Positions 9,501-19,822 of a stretch of 64,000 bases of DNA are shown piece after piece. This DNA is from Xenorhabdus kozodoii (GTDB lineage Bacteria > Pseudomonadota > Gammaproteobacteria > Enterobacterales > Enterobacteriaceae): NCBI RefSeq assembly GCF_002632875.1, contig NZ_NJCX01000010.1, forward strand, positions 80,822 to 144,821. The letters are read 5' to 3'. The notes below the pieces were generated by a model. That model saw nothing but the letters and a program-made list of their open reading frames with translations, did not search any database and was not told where the DNA came from. Numbering within the stretch: position 1 is the stretch's first letter; each line of letters begins with the position of its first letter. The translations under genes were made by a program, and so were the position numbers.

Positions 9501-11610
9501 AGCGCCAGTAGTAATCACGTCGTTCATACACCAAACGCGCGGTTAAGTCTGGTGCCGCATATTTTTTACCACTGGCGTCGGCATAAACGATTTCAAATTC
9601 TGCCAGTGAGTTTTCATCCACGTTATAGCGATTTTCATCACGATTAGTGCGGTAATCATAAATGGCTGCTTTATCGAAAAGCGGGCGTATACCCACTAAC
9701 TTATCAGCCGGCCAGATAGCCTGTTCAGCACGGCGGGTTACCGGACGTCCGCCAGATTCCAGCAAGCTGGCCTGTAGAATAACTGTCGCCGGTGATGCAA
9801 TGGCTTTCCAGTTATCACTGCTGACTGAAAGGTTAGTTTTCCCCTCACTGTTTAAGGTCAGGTCAAATTCATCCAATGTCCGCCGCAAATCCGTCTCTTT
9901 TATCGAGCCAAATTCGTATCCAGATAATTTTGCTACCGCATTGCGGGCAGGACGCAGGAACAGTTGTCCTTGCAAGCGATTATCCGCGGCAGGTGCGCCA
10001 TACAAGTAACGACCCGTAATGGCGAATTCAACATCTTTATTGGTTGATACTGGCTGGCCGGAAGCGTTTCCTTTGATTTCCAATGCCATTCGTTCAGGCA
10101 TAAAATCTTCAACATTAAATTTGTAATATCGTGGCGTGTTATCCCCTAAATCAAACCGGAGTGACCACATCCCTGTTTCAGCCTCACGAGGAATTGGGTA
10201 ACGATATTGATATAGCCCGTTTTCCGCTTGCCAAACAAAACTGTGGACAACCTGATTATCCGCTTTTAATACATCCACCTTAACTGGCTGTGATTTTAAC
10301 GGGTGACCATCTGCATCACGCAGTAACCCATTAACGATCAATGTTTCCCCTGGCCGGTAAAGATCCCTTGGACCAAATACAAAAAACTGCTTGCTATATC
10401 CTTGTGGCCCACCAATATCAAATTCAGAGAGGTCTAATGCCGGGGAGGTCAAATCAATCATGCTGGTATGTTCACCCTGAATAGCCAGCAATAATTTGGC
10501 CTTGTTACTTTTTTCCAGAGAGGCATGCCCATCGCTGTCTGTCGTCGCCTTTGCCACAAGTTGCCCTTTGGCGTCCAACATACGGATCTCAACACCTTTC
10601 AGGCTAGTACCTTGCGCCAAAGATTGGGTAAATATATCAACCCTGTTCAAATAACTGTGTACCGAAACACCAATATCGCTCAATGTGAACAGGGCAATCG
10701 GGTTACTATAGGTATATTTTCCTGCCTGCTGCATAACAGCCAAATAAACGCCATCTCTTTGCAGTTCTTTGATATGGCTTAAGGGCAGTGATATTTTTTC
10801 GCGGGTATTGGCGGTAGGGTTGAGGTCAAAACGGCCGGTGTAGACTAACTCCGTGCCTTGCAATAATTCCTTTGAATCCCAATTGCTCATGTTACTGCTG
10901 TATTGCCAGTTGGCGATGAATTCAGGCAATGCTGCTTCTTTAATTCGGAAAAAGTTGACATCCACCCGGTCAACATTAAGAGCCAGAACAGGCAACCCTT
11001 CCGCTGCCTTGCCCGGTAACAAGAATCCCTTGCTGGCGAAACCCACTGTCGGTGTAATCGGTGCGGTATTAAATTTTTTCTCATAAGCCTTCGCCAATTG
11101 ACGCTCATTGATGCCTTTTATACCTGCGTCAACTGTCAACTGTAATTCGCGAGAAGGGGGCAGATGGCGTAACCTGAGTTCCATCTGATTATTGGAAAGC
11201 TCCCATGCACCATCCAGTTTTCCCGATTTCATATCAACAAGATGTATCTTTTGCGCAAAATCCTGATTAGGTTCCAGAGGAACGGAAAATGTCACGACCA
11301 TTGCGCTGGCACCATCCAATTGCAGCTCAGAAGCATCTAAGATAGTGACATTTTTACCCGCATAGCGTTGGGCTGATATTTTGGAGCTTACATCTTTATT
11401 TGTTGATGTAGTTGTTGATACTTCTTCCGATTGCGTTTTTTTATTCTGGGTATTGCTAGTTTGCGATGATGAAGAATGGGGCTTGTCTTTCTCCGGGCTT
11501 TCGGATTGATCGCACCCGGAGAGTGAAAAGAGCGAAAATAATATGGCAAACAACACTACCAGATATTGCTTTCTCCGTACCACCCATTGCTGCAATTGTC
11601 GTTGATACAT
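6562..11610 (-). CDS. yfhM: Bacterial alpha-2-macroglobulin lipoprotein (YfhM)
   Basis: The 1682-residue product is a periplasmic protease inhibitor of the alpha-2-macroglobulin family. It has a lipoprotein signal with lipobox LSGC (Cys about residue 33) followed by a Ser/Thr-rich linker, MG-type beta domains, and the thioester motif CLEQ in YPYGCLEQTV (Cys about residue 1215), which covalently traps attacking proteases. The length is close to the E. coli protein (about 1650). It is followed by pbpC, its usual partner. In an insect-associated bacterium such a trap would plausibly counter host or competitor proteases; that is inference. Confidence 0.96.
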   Translation of the reverse strand: MYQRQLQQWVVRRKQYLVVLFAILFSLFSLSGCDQSESPEKDKPHSSSSQTSNTQNKKTQSEEVSTTTSTNKDVSSKISAQRYAGKNVTILDASELQLDGASAMVVTFSVPLEPNQDFAQKIHLVDMKSGKLDGAWELSNNQMELRLRHLPPSRELQLTVDAGIKGINERQLAKAYEKKFNTAPITPTVGFASKGFLLPGKAAEGLPVLALNVDRVDVNFFRIKEAALPEFIANWQYSSNMSNWDSKELLQGTELVYTGRFDLNPTANTREKISLPLSHIKELQRDGVYLAVMQQAGKYTYSNPIALFTLSDIGVSVHSYLNRVDIFTQSLAQGTSLKGVEIRMLDAKGQLVAKATTDSDGHASLEKSNKAKLLLAIQGEHTSMIDLTSPALDLSEFDIGGPQGYSKQFFVFGPRDLYRPGETLIVNGLLRDADGHPLKSQPVKVDVLKADNQVVHSFVWQAENGLYQYRYPIPREAETGMWSLRFDLGDNTPRYYKFNVEDFMPERMALEIKGNASGQPVSTNKDVEFAITGRYLYGAPAADNRLQGQLFLRPARNAVAKLSGYEFGSIKETDLRRTLDEFDLTLNSEGKTNLSVSSDNWKAIASPATVILQASLLESGGRPVTRRAEQAIWPADKLVGIRPLFDKAAIYDYRTNRDENRYNVDENSLAEFEIVYADASGKKYAAPDLTARLVYERRDYYWRWSDSSGWDSDYNQKDLVMAEQHIQIAENGTAKISFPVDWGSYRIEVVNPQNQLVTSLNFWAGYSWQDNTGGTGAVRPDQVKLSLDKPAYKPGEKMQVRLVAPQEGQGYLLVESSDGPLWWQEIAVPEKGLDVEVPINQAWARHDLYLTAVVIRPGDKSRQATPKRAIGVLHLPLVDEGRKLNLTLNAPDKMRPNQALKVKIKVTPQPGQPLPQQVNVLLSAVDTGVLSITHFKTPDPYESFFGRKRYSVDQYDVYGHLIEAGGRQANLRFGGDGSDSDLERGGKKPLTEVKIIAEQAKPVTLNANGEGEVTLPIPDFNGELRLMAQAWSHEEFGHGERKIIVAAPVITQMSLPRFMAGGDESQLSLDLTNLTEQPQVLTLHFAAQGLIKLQGVISKKLTLEKGKRTTVQIPVKADYGFGQGEIFLTIDGLNLPDEKLAQYKNSWKIGVRPAHPARTIQFSDVIHQGQNWQLPPTAISGLAPKTVEGQLLLTSRPPLQIARYIRELYAYPYGCLEQTVSGLYPSLYSNEAELKKLGIHTQSDENRRQAIEAGITHLLSMQRHDGSFSLWDRNGYEEFWLTAYATDFLFRATQQGYSVPVDALKAADNRLLRYLQDRTLINDRYSVSSHLATQFSVQAYAGLVLASQQKAPLSGLRQLYGRREQAENGLSLVQLGIALKMMGDNTRGNEAVHLGVNKPRKAGYGLGDYGSVIRDNALIVALLTEHNMLQKERDAKLLSLSNELSSRRYFSTQESNSLYLAGRYFIGMTEQPWQAVINQQMPPLNRDSALTEAVTESQLSKGVDIRNRGDSTLYSRLNIVGYPLNTPVPYSNVLQIKRTYLDLAGHPAAIERMKSGEMVVVKLEISATQSVPDALVVDLLPAGLEIENQNLAASSASLSESATGLTDSVEEMQNADIRHIEYRDDRFVAAVAVPSYKPVTLLYLARAVAPGIYQIPAPQVESMYVPNWRAVGETNPKLEVVR

Positions 11611-11932
11611 AACCGTAATCCTTATAAGTTTACCGGATATTACTTTTTGGATATTTATGATGGTACTTCTGATCGCGCATCATCAAAGCGCAGAAAAAAG
11701 TAACTCACTTCCTGACAAAGAGAAATATGCCTGACTATTTATGCCCCATGTTTTTGCTGATTTTCGATGCTCTTCGCAATATGAGTTTAGCAAGTGTTAT
11801 TAAATGACATGAAAGCCGGGCATAAGAAAGTCACAGAGCAGAATTGATGAGTTATGTTTTAAAATAGCGCCTATGCCGTAGAAGCTCATTTAATGATGAA
11901 GAAAATATCGTTATAGAAAATAAATCAATGCG
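11611..11932. other. Gene-free interval where sseA would lie
   Basis: This 322-bp gap between sseB and yfhM contains no open frame with family resemblance. In E. coli the rhodanese-like gene sseA (about 850 bp) lies here, so it has been lost or moved. The yfhM promoter must lie here, but no clear -10/-35 pair stands out. Confidence 0.6.
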
Positions 11933-12361
11933 TTATTGATTAACAATCGGGATAGAATCACGCAGCCAACCCCCTAATTTTCGCTGATAAAAAGGTTGAG
12001 TATGTTGGATCAAGTAATGACTAATGCCACTTTCTTGTTCATCAAGCAGGCAAAAATCGACAGATTCATCTTCATCAAGATATTCGCAAGCCAGCTCACC
12101 GGCTTCCTGGATCAACAAATTAATCTCATTTTCTGTCAGTGCCACACTGAATTCCAGGCCAATTAATAAATTGGGATTTTCATCCAGATGTTGATCATGG
12201 GCCATCACTAAAAAAGCCCGCCGAATCGATTTATGCTGTTTGAATAAATTAATCAGGGATTCAATAAGCTGAACCGGCTGTTCCTCTGGCTGACTTAGCG
12301 TAATACGGCTGCCACCAGGAACGTCTATTTCAGTCGCGATAGCCCCATTTAATGCGTTCAT
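11933..12361 (-). CDS. sseB: SseB-like protein, C-terminal domain only
   Basis: This 142-residue protein aligns by eye with only the C-terminal half of enhanced-serine-sensitivity protein SseB (about 258 residues in E. coli). Shared segments include PNLLIG, GISH, PFYQR and GGWLRD near the C-terminus. The ATG at 12361 has a good ribosome binding site (GGAG, 7 nt upstream), so the short form appears to be translated as such. Only 114 bp separate it from pepB, leaving no room for the missing N-terminal domain. The function of SseB is poorly defined, and whether the isolated domain is active is unknown. It follows pepB and a terminator. Confidence 0.75.
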   Translation of the reverse strand: MNALNGAIATEIDVPGGSRITLSQPEEQPVQLIESLINLFKQHKSIRRAFLVMAHDQHLDENPNLLIGLEFSVALTENEINLLIQEAGELACEYLDEDESVDFCLLDEQESGISHYLIQHTQPFYQRKLGGWLRDSIPIVNQ

Positions 12362-12433
12362 GAAAATCTCCGACAATACTGTTTTAAATGAATGCTGTTT
12401 GAAGTTGAAGTTAACATCTTGGAAAAGTTCAAC

Positions 12434-12457
12434 AATGGCTCCCTTAAGGGAGCCATT
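12434..12457 (-). terminator. Terminator after pepB
   Basis: The sequence AATGGCTCCC TTAAGGGAGCCATT is a perfect palindrome. On the minus strand it is followed by TGTTGAACTTTTCC, and it sits 18 bp past the pepB stop. Confidence 0.75.
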
Positions 12458-12475
12458 AAACAGGGTATTTCCCTG

Positions 12476-13771
12476 CTATTTTGCTTTTGCCAGCAATAAA
12501 TTAGCAATGGTGCGTACGCCGTATCCCGTTGCCCCCGCAGCCCATTGTTCAACCGATGATTTACGGTAAGTTGCTGAACAGTCGATATGTACCCAACCTT
12601 TTTTGTAATTTTTGACAAAGTGCGATAAGAACGCGGCCGCGGTACTTGCCCCTGCTGAGTGTGCAGGTGACGCGATGTTGTTCAGATCAGCAAAATGAGA
12701 GGGCAGTTGGCTACGATGGAATTCAGCCAGCGGCAAGCGCCAGAACAATTCATGTTCATGATCAGCCGCAACCATTAAGTCAGATACCAATTGGTCATCG
12801 AAACTCAATACTGAGTGGTAATCATTTCCTACTGCTGTTTTGGCTGCACCAGTCAAGGTGGCTGCATCAATAATTAACTGTGCTTTCGTTGCACTGGCAT
12901 CGATCAACCCATCAGCCAGCACCAGACGCCCTTCTGCATCGGTGTTCATCACTTCAACCGTTTTGCCATTGCGGTAGCGAATGATATCTCCCAATTTGAA
13001 GGCATTACCACTCACCATATTATCTGCAATGCTCAGGAACAGTTTTACACGATGTTTTAAGCCACGGCTGATTGCCAGAGCCAGTGCTCCCGCTAATGTT
13101 GCCGAGCCGCCCATATCCGATTTCATGGATTCCATGAAATTAGAAGGTTTGAGACTGTATCCACCGGAATCGAAGGTAATCCCTTTACCAACCAGGCAGG
13201 CAAAGACAGGCGCTGTTTCATCTTTTGTTGGGTTAAAATCGAATGCCAGAAAGACCGGAGCACGCGAAGAGCCACGGCCGACAGTATAGACCCCCGCATA
13301 TCCCTGTTCACGCAACTCATCCCCTTTGATGATACGATAACTCATGGCATCACCCGCTACACCACTGAGTAAATCAATCGCTTTCTGGGCAAGCCGCTCT
13401 GGCCCCAAGTCTTCTGCCGGAAGGTTGATGGTATCACGCACCCAATCAATGAATTTGATCCTGCTTTCCAGCTCTTGTTTTTCCGCCGCAGGGAGTTGTG
13501 GCCATTCGATTGTGCGCAATCCCTTAGGGGAACGAAAGCCCAGCCAAAATGACCAACTTTTTTCCAGATCCCAATCATCACCCACTAAGGCAACATTGCG
13601 AATTCCTTGTCCATCAATTCTACGTCCAGCGCGTTGAATGGCGCCCAGCTTGTCATTACCTTCCAGGTGGATAGTGATCCCCTGCTCATTTGGACTAATT
13701 AGTGCTTTTTCACCCCAGCAAGCGTTAGCTGGCTCATAAGACAGTGTTATTGGCATGATTTGCTTTGTCAT
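12476..13771 (-). CDS. pepB: Peptidase B (M17 leucyl aminopeptidase family)
   Basis: A 431-residue cytosolic aminopeptidase releasing N-terminal residues, with two divalent metals per active site. The family signature [14 protein letters not shown] is intact, as are the [14 protein letters not shown] lysine/metal region and the C-terminal [10 protein letters not shown] segment. Length matches E. coli PepB (427). It is downstream of iscX but separated from the isc operon by a strong terminator (13826-13847), so it is probably transcribed partly by read-through or from its own promoter in the gap before it. Confidence 0.96.
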   Translation of the reverse strand: MTKQIMPITLSYEPANACWGEKALISPNEQGITIHLEGNDKLGAIQRAGRRIDGQGIRNVALVGDDWDLEKSWSFWLGFRSPKGLRTIEWPQLPAAEKQELESRIKFIDWVRDTINLPAEDLGPERLAQKAIDLLSGVAGDAMSYRIIKGDELREQGYAGVYTVGRGSSRAPVFLAFDFNPTKDETAPVFACLVGKGITFDSGGYSLKPSNFMESMKSDMGGSATLAGALALAISRGLKHRVKLFLSIADNMVSGNAFKLGDIIRYRNGKTVEVMNTDAEGRLVLADGLIDASATKAQLIIDAATLTGAAKTAVGNDYHSVLSFDDQLVSDLMVAADHEHELFWRLPLAEFHRSQLPSHFADLNNIASPAHSAGASTAAAFLSHFVKNYKKGWVHIDCSATYRKSSVEQWAAGATGYGVRTIANLLLAKAK

Positions 13772-13825
13772 TTTTTCTCACTTCTTATCTTATTTATTTA
13801 CTGTTTCACAGTAAGGGATTATAAA

Positions 13826-13847
13826 AAAACTGGCAATTGCCAGTTTT
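13826..13847 (-). terminator. Terminator of the isc operon
   Basis: A 22-bp perfect palindrome (AAAACTGGCAA TTGCCAGTTTT) runs into a TTTTTTT tract on the minus strand, about 80 bp beyond iscX. Confidence 0.88.
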
Positions 13848-13927
13848 CCACTAAATACAGACTATGCCAAGCTATTGAGCAAGAATCGGTGAGCTTAGGC
13901 TATTTTTTACCCTGGACAAATTGACGA

Positions 13928-14122
13928 CTATTCATACTCATCCAGCCACACCAACAAGATAGCTTCCAATGTTTTTTCGTTAGATTTCTGTGGATCATCA
14001 TCAAAGCCATCCAGCTCACAAACCCATTGATGCATGTCGGTGAAACGCACTGTCTTAGGATCTAAATCAGGAAACTTATCATACAGTGCTTCGCCAATAT
14101 CACGACTGTCAGACCATTTCAT
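13928..14122 (-). CDS. iscX: Fe-S assembly accessory protein IscX
   Basis: This small acidic 64-residue protein (66 in E. coli) binds IscS and iron and tunes the rate of Fe-S cluster synthesis. It is recognised by [26 protein letters not shown] and the C-terminal [12 protein letters not shown]. It is the last gene of the isc operon, 14 bp downstream of fdx and followed by a strong palindromic terminator. Confidence 0.96.
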   Translation of the reverse strand: MKWSDSRDIGEALYDKFPDLDPKTVRFTDMHQWVCELDGFDDDPQKSNEKTLEAILLVWLDEYE

Positions 14123-14136
14123 TTTTTATTCTCCTG

Positions 14137-14472
14137 TCAGTGTTCACGCGCATGGTTAACGGTGTATTTCGGAAGCTCGACGACCAAATCCTCATCGGTC
14201 ACTTTGGCCTGGCAGCTCAATCGGCTTTCAGGCTCCAACCCCCATGCCTTATCTAGCATGTCATCTTCCAGTTCAGAGCTTTCTTCCAGTGAGTCAAAGC
14301 CTTCCCTGACGATACAGTGGCAAGTGGTACATGCACAGGATTTCTCACAAGCATGCTCAATTTCAATGCCATTACGTAATGCAACATCCAGTATTGATTC
14401 GCCTTCCTGAGCGTCCAATACAGCTCCTTCAGGGCAAAGTTCGTTATGAGGTAAAAATACAATTTTAGGCAT
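14137..14472 (-). CDS. fdx: [2Fe-2S] ferredoxin of the ISC system
   Basis: A 111-residue adrenodoxin-type ferredoxin that donates electrons during Fe-S cluster assembly on IscU. Cluster ligands lie in [12 protein letters not shown] with a fourth Cys in LSCQAKV, giving the C-x5-C-x2-C...C pattern. The length matches E. coli Fdx. It lies 2 bp after the hscA stop and 14 bp before iscX, in the isc operon. Confidence 0.97.
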   Translation of the reverse strand: MPKIVFLPHNELCPEGAVLDAQEGESILDVALRNGIEIEHACEKSCACTTCHCIVREGFDSLEESSELEDDMLDKAWGLEPESRLSCQAKVTDEDLVVELPKYTVNHAREH

Positions 14473-14474
14473 AA

Positions 14475-16322
14475 TTAAATCTCATCCACAGAATGACCCG
14501 CCAAAGCCCGGCGGATTGAAGTGTCCATACGGCGTGCCGCAAATTCCTGCGTTTGCTTGTCCAATTGTTTAATTGCACTTTCAATCGCATCAGGGGAGGT
14601 TCCCTGAACACTTTCAATTAATACTTGTGCGGCAGCATCAATAGCAACCTGCTCTTCTTGGCTCAGTAAATCTGCATCTTTTTCCAATGCACTGGTTAAA
14701 TTTTCCAGTATTCGAGCTGCTTCGACTTGCTGTTCAGCTAATCTGCGTGCCTGAATATCTTCCTGTGCATTCGTCATGGATTCCTTGAGCATGCGGGCAA
14801 TTTCGCCATCCGACAAACCATAGGAAGGTTTGACCTGAATGGAAGACTCAACACCTGTCGATTTTTCCAGCGCACTGACGCTCAGCAGGCCATCCGCATC
14901 GACCTGGAAGGTCACACGAATGTGGGCGCCCCCCGCCGGTAATGGCGGAATACCGCGCAGCGTGAAACGCGCCAGTGAACGGCAATCATTGACCAATTCT
15001 CTCTCGCCTTGCACTACATGAATGCTCATCGCGCTTTGGCCATCTTTGAAGGTGGTGAACTCTTGCGCTTTTGCAACAGGGATAGTGGTATTACGTGGAA
15101 TGACTTTTTCAACCAGCCCTCCCATTGTCTCCAGGCCAAGTGACAGCGGGATGATATCAAGTAGCAGCATTTCACTGTCTGGTTTGTTACCCACCAGAAT
15201 ATCGGCCTGAATGGCAGCGCCAACCGCGACCACTTTGTCTGGATCGATAGAAGTTAAGGGTTCACGGCCAAAGAATTCTCTCACCATACTGCGTACCAGC
15301 GGCACTCGTGTTGAACCGCCAACCATGACGACCTGCAATACTTCATCAAAGGTCACGCCGGCGTCTTTTAGCGCCCGGCGACAGGAGAGTAATGTGCGTT
15401 TGACCAAGGCGGTAATCAATGCGTTAAATTCGGTACGGGTAATACTACCCTGCCAACCAGCAATACTGATTTCCGCCCTATCTGCCTCACTCAAGGCAAT
15501 TTTGGTTTGGATGGCAATATCCAGCAATTGACGCTGCAATTGATGGCTGTTATCACTGATCCCGGCCTGTTCACGTATCCAATTTGCCAGCAGCAGATCA
15601 AAATCGTCCCCACCAAGGGCCGTATCTCCCCCCGTTGCCAGCACTTCAAATACGCCGCGGCTCAGGCGGAGAATGGAGACATCAAATGTCCCGCCACCCA
15701 GGTCGTAAACCGCGATCACCCCTTCCTGACCGGAATCGAGGCCATAGGCAATAGCCGCCGCGGTGGGTTCATTCAGGAGGCGGAGAACATGCAATCCCGC
15801 TAAGCGAGCCGCATCTTTAGTCCCCTGACGCTGGGCATCATCGAAATAAGCCGGAACCGTGATCACCACACCATCAAGTTTACCATCCAAGGTTTCTTCT
15901 GCCCGTTGCGCCAACGATTTCAATATCTCAGAAGAAACCTGAATAGGATCGACCAGCCCCGCCACGGTATTGATCAATGGCAAACCATTTTCACTGGCTT
16001 GAAGCTGGTATGGCAGGTTGGGATAACGTTGTTGAACGTCAGTCAGGGAGCGTCCCAGCATTCGTTTAACTGAACTGATGGTATTGGCAGGATCAGATGC
16101 CGCCTGCTGACGCGCCTGCCAGCCAACTTGAATATCTTCTTTGCGATACTGTACAACAGAAGGAAGCAAGTGACGGTTATCGCTGTCTGCCAATGTTTCC
16201 GCCTGACTGCTACGGACGGTCGCAACCAGGGAGTGAGTTGTACCAAGATCAATCCCCGCAGCCAGCCGACGCTGGTGCGGTGCGGCAGATAAACCAGGTT
16301 CGCTGATTTGTAATAAAGCCAT
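14475..16322 (-). CDS. hscA: Fe-S assembly Hsp70-type chaperone HscA
   Basis: A 615-residue specialised Hsp70 that, with HscB, uses ATP to release Fe-S clusters from IscU to target proteins. ATPase motifs are clear ([37 protein letters not shown]), followed by the substrate-binding domain and a helical lid. Length is close to E. coli HscA (616). It is downstream of hscB (95-bp gap) and 2 bp upstream of fdx, as usual in isc operons. Confidence 0.97.
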   Translation of the reverse strand: MALLQISEPGLSAAPHQRRLAAGIDLGTTHSLVATVRSSQAETLADSDNRHLLPSVVQYRKEDIQVGWQARQQAASDPANTISSVKRMLGRSLTDVQQRYPNLPYQLQASENGLPLINTVAGLVDPIQVSSEILKSLAQRAEETLDGKLDGVVITVPAYFDDAQRQGTKDAARLAGLHVLRLLNEPTAAAIAYGLDSGQEGVIAVYDLGGGTFDVSILRLSRGVFEVLATGGDTALGGDDFDLLLANWIREQAGISDNSHQLQRQLLDIAIQTKIALSEADRAEISIAGWQGSITRTEFNALITALVKRTLLSCRRALKDAGVTFDEVLQVVMVGGSTRVPLVRSMVREFFGREPLTSIDPDKVVAVGAAIQADILVGNKPDSEMLLLDIIPLSLGLETMGGLVEKVIPRNTTIPVAKAQEFTTFKDGQSAMSIHVVQGERELVNDCRSLARFTLRGIPPLPAGGAHIRVTFQVDADGLLSVSALEKSTGVESSIQVKPSYGLSDGEIARMLKESMTNAQEDIQARRLAEQQVEAARILENLTSALEKDADLLSQEEQVAIDAAAQVLIESVQGTSPDAIESAIKQLDKQTQEFAARRMDTSIRRALAGHSVDEI

Positions 16323-16417
16323 GTGTGCCCCTATAAATCTCTATCAGCCGAAATTGATTCAACTGAAATTATTCAGCCTGAACTTATTCTAAACTGTGTG
16401 ATTCGGCTAAAAGTCAG

Positions 16418-16939
16418 TTAAAAATCATCCAACAACCGCTCTTCCAGTTGTTCAACCTGCTGTTGCAATTTATCCAGAAAGCGTAATTTACGGACGGTAT
16501 CGGCTGCAATTGACCACTCGGCAGCATTGAGTCGCTGTTCCATCTGCTCACTGCGTGTTTTAATCATTTTATGCAAGCGAGACGAAAAATCACTCAATGC
16601 TGTTTCCGGATCTCCGCTATGTTCAATCGATTCAAGCTCTTCACGCAATGCCAACTGCTGCATTAAAAAAGCGGTATCCTGCATCGTGTGCTGTTCGTTG
16701 GATAGATCGAATCCGTGCTGAGACAGTATATATTCTGCGCGTTTCAGGGGATGTTTTAGCGTCTGATAGCCATCATTGATGGTAGCAGCTTGTTGGAGTG
16801 CCAGCGTTTTTTCACGTTCTGGCTGGTTGGCAAAACGATCAGGATGAAACTGGCGTTGTAATTCCTGATAACGGGTCACCAACTGTTCGCGATCAATCGC
16901 ATAACGTGCAGGCAGCCCAAATAAAGTAAAGTAGTCCAT
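16418..16939 (-). CDS. hscB: Fe-S assembly J-type co-chaperone HscB
   Basis: A 173-residue J-domain protein (171 in E. coli). The J domain carries the HPD motif in [11 protein letters not shown] and stimulates the HscA ATPase. The C-terminal three-helix bundle binds IscU. It lies between iscA and hscA on the isc transcript. Confidence 0.97.
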   Translation of the reverse strand: MDYFTLFGLPARYAIDREQLVTRYQELQRQFHPDRFANQPEREKTLALQQAATINDGYQTLKHPLKRAEYILSQHGFDLSNEQHTMQDTAFLMQQLALREELESIEHSGDPETALSDFSSRLHKMIKTRSEQMEQRLNAAEWSIAADTVRKLRFLDKLQQQVEQLEERLLDDF

Positions 16940-16981
16940 AAGTTACTCTTGGTTTCGCAAAATACGGTTCAATACAGGGGA

Positions 16982-17305
16982 TTAAACGTGGAAACTTTCT
17001 CCACAACCGCATTCGCTGGAAACATTGGGGTTGTTGAATTTAAAGCCTTCATTCAAGCCTTCTTTCACAAAATCCAACTCAGTACCATCAAGGTAAAGGA
17101 TGCTTTTACCGTCAACGATGACTTTTACGCCCTTATCTTCAAAAACCTGATCTTCTTCATTGACTGCATCAGCAAATTCGAGCACATATGCCATACCAGA
17201 GCAGCCGGATGTTCTCACCCCCAGGCGCAACCCGACACCTTTTCCCCGATTGGTAAGAAAGGCTGAAATACGTTGGGCTGCACTTTCTGTCACGGAAATT
17301 GACAT
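16982..17305 (-). CDS. iscA: A-type Fe-S carrier IscA
   Basis: The 107-residue A-type carrier (exactly the E. coli length) transfers or stores Fe-S clusters and iron. The three conserved cysteines appear in [10 protein letters not shown] and the C-terminal ECGCGESF. I chose the ATG at 17305 ([11 protein letters not shown]), preceded by GAGG, rather than an in-frame ATG 51 bp upstream that adds residues unlike the family. It lies between iscU and hscB. Confidence 0.97.
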   Translation of the reverse strand: MSISVTESAAQRISAFLTNRGKGVGLRLGVRTSGCSGMAYVLEFADAVNEEDQVFEDKGVKVIVDGKSILYLDGTELDFVKEGLNEGFKFNNPNVSSECGCGESFHV

Positions 17306-17385
17306 ACAACACCTCACTTTAAAACTAGTAAAGGTGGATATTGAAGCAATATCCACCAGAATTATTTTCTTTTTACGATAAAGCG

Positions 17386-17772
17386 TTATTTGGCCTGGCG
17401 CTTGCTTTTGTAATCAGCTATAGCCGCTTTGATCGCGTCTTCTGCCAGAATAGAACAGTGAATTTTCACGGGTGGCAGTTCTAACTCTTCTGCAATCTGA
17501 GTGTTTTTGATTTCCTCAGCCTGATCTAGCGACTTACCTTTCATCCATTCTGTAACTAAAGAACTGGATGCAATTGCAGAGCCGCAGCCATAGGTTTTGA
17601 AACGTGCGTCTTCAATGATGCCTTCATCGTTGACCTTGATTTGCAGTCGCATGACGTCACCACAAGCAGGTGCCCCTACCATGCCACTGCCCACGGTTGG
17701 ATCTTCGCTATCGAATGAACCAACATTACGTGGGTTTTCATAGTGATCAATTACTTTTTCGCTGTAAGCCAT
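17386..17772 (-). CDS. iscU: Fe-S cluster scaffold IscU
   Basis: The 128-residue scaffold on which IscS, Fdx and iron build [2Fe-2S] clusters. The three ligand cysteines lie in [19 protein letters not shown] and [12 protein letters not shown]; the last contains the LPPVK segment recognised by HscA. Length equals E. coli IscU. It lies 24 bp downstream of iscS. Confidence 0.98.
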   Translation of the reverse strand: MAYSEKVIDHYENPRNVGSFDSEDPTVGSGMVGAPACGDVMRLQIKVNDEGIIEDARFKTYGCGSAIASSSLVTEWMKGKSLDQAEEIKNTQIAEELELPPVKIHCSILAEDAIKAAIADYKSKRQAK

Positions 17773-17796
17773 ATCGTTACTCCTGAAACCGTCTGA

Positions 17797-19011
17797 TTAA
17801 TGATGAGACCATTCGATGGTGCTAATATCCACGCCTTGCTTGAACATTTCCCACAAGGGAGAAAGATCACGCAGATGACCAATCGCGTTGTGAATCAGCT
17901 TAATTGCATAGTCTATTTCTTCTGCTGTGGTAAAACGTCCCAACGAGAAACGAATAGAACTGTGCGCCAGTTCATCATTCATGCCCAGTGCGCGCAGGAC
18001 ATAAGAAGGCTCCAGGCTCGCGGAAGTACATGCCGAGCCAGAAGATACCGCCAGATCTTTCAATGACATCATCAATGATTCACCTTCAACATAGTTGAAG
18101 CTGACATTCAAAATGTGTGGCGCCCCCTGCTCCAAATCACCGTTCAGGTAAACTTCTTCGATGTCTTTAATGCCATTCCACAAACGCAGACGCAAACCGC
18201 GCAGACGCTCTGCCTCTGATTCCAGCTCTGCTTTCGCGATACGGTACGCTTCACCCATACCAACAATCTGGTGAACAGGCAATGTACCGGAACGCATACC
18301 GCGTTCATGACCGCCACCATGCTGCTGAGCTTCAATACGTACGCGAGGCTTACGGCGAACATAGAGTGCACCAATCCCCATCGGGCCATAAAGTTTGTGG
18401 GCAGAAAAGGACATCAGGTCAACTTTTAGCTGACTGAGATCGACAGGTAATTTGCCAACGCTTTGGGTTGCATCAACATGGAAAATAATGCCACGACTAC
18501 GGCACAATTCACCAATGGTCATAATATCCTGAACAATACCGATTTCATTGTTGACGTGCATGATAGAAACCAGAATGGTGTCTTCACGCAGGGTCGCTTC
18601 CAGCTCTTTCAGATCAATCAGGCCGTTGCTCATCGGCGCCAGATAAGTGACCTCAAAACCTTCACGCTCCAACTGACGGCAGGTATCTAAAACCGCTTTG
18701 TGTTCAGTTTTGCTGGTAATAATGTGCTTGCCTTTCTTTTGATAAAATTTTGCAGCACCCTTGATTGCCAGGTTATCTGATTCTGTTGCGCCTGAAGTGA
18801 AGACGATTTCGCGTGGATCTGCGCCAACTAAATCAGCAATCTGATTACGTGCAATATCAACCGCCTCTTCAGCCTGCCAACCAAAACGGTGAGAACGAGA
18901 GGCTGGGTTACCGAAGACGCCATCGATAGTTAAGTAGTTCATCATTTTTTCAGCAACACGTGGATCAACCGGTGTTGTTGCTGAATAATCCAAATAAATG
19001 GGTAATTTCAT
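17797..19011 (-). CDS. iscS: Cysteine desulfurase IscS
   Basis: A 404-residue PLP enzyme that takes sulfur from cysteine and delivers it to IscU, ThiI, TusA and other acceptors. The PLP lysine is in [10 protein letters not shown], and the persulfide-forming Cys is in the mobile loop [16 protein letters not shown]. Length equals E. coli IscS. It is the second gene of the isc operon, 73 bp downstream of iscR. Confidence 0.98.
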   Translation of the reverse strand: MKLPIYLDYSATTPVDPRVAEKMMNYLTIDGVFGNPASRSHRFGWQAEEAVDIARNQIADLVGADPREIVFTSGATESDNLAIKGAAKFYQKKGKHIITSKTEHKAVLDTCRQLEREGFEVTYLAPMSNGLIDLKELEATLREDTILVSIMHVNNEIGIVQDIMTIGELCRSRGIIFHVDATQSVGKLPVDLSQLKVDLMSFSAHKLYGPMGIGALYVRRKPRVRIEAQQHGGGHERGMRSGTLPVHQIVGMGEAYRIAKAELESEAERLRGLRLRLWNGIKDIEEVYLNGDLEQGAPHILNVSFNYVEGESLMMSLKDLAVSSGSACTSASLEPSYVLRALGMNDELAHSSIRFSLGRFTTAEEIDYAIKLIHNAIGHLRDLSPLWEMFKQGVDISTIEWSHH

Positions 19012-19084
19012 TGCTCACATGCTCCGTAAGACACTTTCAATACTTTCATTGCCAACAAGTATTTAACAAGTATTTGACTCAAGG

Positions 19085-19579
19085 CTACGCACGCAGATTA
19101 ACGTTTATCGTCTCTTGATGTCTGCCGTTAGAGGTTCGACGCTTATCGCCGTCTTGGCGATCAGCTACATCCAATACTTCTTGGTTATTGACTAATTCTT
19201 CTAAACTGATGCTACTCAGGAAGCCGGTGATGCGATCACTGAGGTCACGCCATAAGGTATGCGTCAAACACCGATCACCGCCTTGACAGCCTTCTCGTCC
19301 CTGACAACGAGTGGCATCAACGGATTCATCAACAGCAGAAATCACTTCGGCAACGAAAATTTTACCGGCATCTCTGCCCAATAAATAGCCGCCACCTGGA
19401 CCACGGACGCTCGAAACCAGACCATTTTTACGCAGGCGGGAAAACAACTGCTCAAGATAGGAAAGGGAAATACCCTGACGTTCAGAAATGTCGGCTAACG
19501 GCACCGGCCCTTCTTGTGAATGCAACGCCACATCTAACATGGCTGTTACCGCATAACGTCCTTTTGATGTCAGTCTCAT
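19085..19579 (-). CDS. iscR: Fe-S responsive regulator IscR
   Basis: A 164-residue Rrf2-family regulator that senses Fe-S status: the [2Fe-2S] form represses its own operon. It has an N-terminal winged helix ([17 protein letters not shown]) and cluster cysteines in [18 protein letters not shown]. The ATG at 19579 gives the family N-terminus; an earlier in-frame ATG adds 20 unrelated residues and would lie over the promoter region. Two IscR sites and a promoter lie directly upstream. It leads iscRSUA-hscBA-fdx-iscX. Confidence 0.97.
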   Translation of the reverse strand: MRLTSKGRYAVTAMLDVALHSQEGPVPLADISERQGISLSYLEQLFSRLRKNGLVSSVRGPGGGYLLGRDAGKIFVAEVISAVDESVDATRCQGREGCQGGDRCLTHTLWRDLSDRITGFLSSISLEELVNNQEVLDVADRQDGDKRRTSNGRHQETINVNLRA

Positions 19580-19610
19580 AACAAAAACTCCGTGGTGAAA
19601 TATGGGTGAA

Positions 19611-19639
19611 ATTGTGGCATTCCTGAGTATTTTAGTCAA
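19611..19639 (-). promoter_or_regulatory. iscR operon promoter
   Basis: On the minus strand, -35 TTGACT (19634-19639) and -10 CACAAT (19611-19616) are separated by 17 bp. The promoter is overlapped by an IscR site. Confidence 0.75.
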
Positions 19640-19643
19640 CTAT
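19619..19643 (-). promoter_or_regulatory. IscR binding site (type 1), promoter-proximal
   Basis: On the minus strand this 25-bp site begins ATAGTTGACTAAAATACTC, matching the type-1 IscR pattern (ATA-S-YY-GACT, then WWW before the second half). It overlaps the iscR -35, consistent with autorepression by holo-IscR. Confidence 0.8.
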
Positions 19644-19668
19644 TTAACCGAGTAATTTACTCAACTAT
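19644..19668 (-). promoter_or_regulatory. IscR binding site (type 1), distal
   Basis: A second site (ATAGTTGAGTAAATTACTC on the minus strand) abuts the first, giving the tandem arrangement known for iscR promoters in enterobacteria. Confidence 0.75.
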
Positions 19669-19822
19669 TATTTGGCTGTCTTGCCGCTTTTTTCACCCGC
19701 TTGTCTCCTGAGTTCCGCCTGCTTTCCGTTACTGTCCAGTCACGATATTGTCCAGTCACGATATTGTATTTCCCAGCGACTTCGTCCTCTTACTTCCCGC
19801 TATATTTTTTAACAGCATCAGT

